Assembly (NCBI GenBank): GCA_964441935.1
Contig: CAYTXI010000076.1
Location: 1-12,598 of the forward strand
Direction: 5' to 3'
DNA length: 12,598 nucleotides
DNA from: JBBDMC01 sp964441935
Lineage (GTDB): Bacteria > Pseudomonadota > Alphaproteobacteria > Rhizobiales > Kaistiaceae
This document shows, piece after piece, positions 11,850-12,598 of this stretch. The translations under genes were made by a program, and so were the position numbers. The notes beneath the pieces are model-generated. The model did no database searches and was not told the origin of the DNA. It was given only the letters and a program-made list of their open reading frames with translations. Every line of letters starts with the position of its first letter. Position 1 is the first letter of the stretch.

Positions 11850-12598
11850 GTGACCATCCAGAAGAACTGGCAAGAGCTGATCAAGCCGGACAAGCTCGAA
11901 ATCTCGCCAGGCAGCGACGCCCGGCGCTACGCCACCGTCGTCGCCGAGCCGCTCGAGCGCGGGTTCGGCCTGACACTCGGCAACGCGCTTAGGCGCATCC
12001 TCTTGTCCTCGCTGCAGGGCGCGGCGGTCAAGGCCGTCCAGATCGACGGCGTGCTGCACGAATTCTCGTCGATTGCGGGCGTCCGCGAGGACGTGACCGA
12101 CATCATCCTCAACATCAAGGAAATCGCCATCCGCATGCACGGCGACGGGCCGAAGCGGATGGTGGTTCGCAAGCAAGGTCCGGGGACCGTCACCGCCGGT
12201 GACATCCAGACGGTCAGTGACATCGAGATCCTGAATCCCGACCTGGTGCTGTGCACCCTTGACGAGGGTACCGAGATACGCATGGAATTCACGGTCGACA
12301 CCGGGAAGGGCTACGTCACGGCCGATCGCAACCGGCCGGAGGACGCGCCGATCGGCCTGATTCCGGTCGACAGCCTCTACTCGCCGGTCAAGAAGGTCTC
12401 CTACCGGGTCGAGAACACCCGCGAAGGCCAGGTGCTCGACTACGACAAGCTGACGCTGTCGGTGGAAACCGACGGTTCGATGCGCGCCGAGGACGCGGTT
12501 GCCTATGCGGCGCGCATCCTGCAGGACCAACTGTCGATCTTCGTGAACTTCGAGGAGCCGCAGAAGGAGACGGCCGAGGTAGTCATTCCGGAGCTGGC
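11850..12598 (+). CDS. rpoA: RNA polymerase alpha subunit, 5' part only
   Basis: The alpha subunit dimerises to seed RNA polymerase assembly; its C-terminal domain contacts UP elements and activators. The window holds 249 codons from GTG 11850 (TIQKNWQELIKPDKLEISPG), covering the whole N-terminal domain and the start of the linker. The C-terminal domain lies beyond the window edge. The dimer and beta-binding signature ERGFGLTLGNALRRILLSS is at 36-54, and Arg49 matches the E. coli Arg45 that is critical for assembly. Further blocks are GLIPVDSLYSPVKKVSYRVEN and DYDKLTLSVETDGS. The N-terminus is typical of alphaproteobacteria. It follows rpsK directly; rplQ is the expected next gene but cannot be seen. 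Confidence 0.98.
   Translation, partial: MTIQKNWQELIKPDKLEISPGSDARRYATVVAEPLERGFGLTLGNALRRILLSSLQGAAVKAVQIDGVLHEFSSIAGVREDVTDIILNIKEIAIRMHGDGPKRMVVRKQGPGTVTAGDIQTVSDIEILNPDLVLCTLDEGTEIRMEFTVDTGKGYVTADRNRPEDAPIGLIPVDSLYSPVKKVSYRVENTREGQVLDYDKLTLSVETDGSMRAEDAVAYAARILQDQLSIFVNFEEPQKETAEVVIPEL

Noticed and set aside
1..12598. A novel accessory, defence or mobile system
   Set aside because: All but the short gaps is taken up by 25 recognised housekeeping genes in conserved order. I see no transposase, integrase, repeat array, tRNA or composition break suggesting insertion.

Overview
This window is one continuous, plus-strand ribosomal protein supercluster: the end of the S10 operon, the whole spc operon and the start of the alpha operon. 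It carries 25 genes in the order rplC(3' end)-rplD-rplW-rplB-rpsS-rplV-rpsC-rplP-rpmC-rpsQ-rplN-rplX-rplE-rpsN-rpsH-rplF-rplR-rpsE-rpmD-rplO-secY-adk-rpsM-rpsK-rpoA(5' part). Everything I can support lies on the plus strand. The long minus-strand open frames are high-GC shadows.

The DNA is GC-rich and the proteins look alphaproteobacterial. Examples are the S8 start (MTMSDPLGDMLTRIRNAQ), the L30 core (GSPIRRPREQRATLIGLGLN), the RpoA start (TIQKNWQELIKP), a zinc-free long S14, a zinc-free short-LID adenylate kinase right after secY, and rpoA following rpsK with no rpsD between them. A Rhodospirillales-like lineage is possible from the L3 C-terminal region, but that is a guess.

Layout. 1-4570 is the S10-type block (L3, L4, L23, L2, S19, L22, S3, L16, L29, S17). 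4590-8828 is the spc-type block (L14, L24, L5, S14, S8, L6, L18, S5, L30, L15). 8847-10756 holds secY and adk, joined by an ATGA overlap. 10935-12598 is the alpha block (S13, S11, RNA polymerase alpha). Up to adk the gaps are mostly under 30 nt (largest 54 nt), many junctions overlap or touch, and no terminator is visible, so the S10 and spc blocks are probably one transcription unit.

The non-coding interest is confined to the alpha block, whose three gaps are 178, 60 and 96 nt. The first holds a good sigma-70-type promoter candidate, a hairpin abutting the ribosome binding site and a TTG start codon for rpsM. The second holds an 11-bp stem whose left arm has two further possible partners, an RNA-switch-like layout before rpsK. 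The third holds a perfect 8-bp hairpin before rpoA.

All genes serve translation, export or transcription: ribosomal proteins of both subunits, the Sec channel, nucleotide balance and the RNA polymerase assembly subunit. I see no mobile elements, CRISPR, tRNA or rRNA, and no accessory system. I do not claim an undescribed system here. The best leads are the leader structures in the alpha block.
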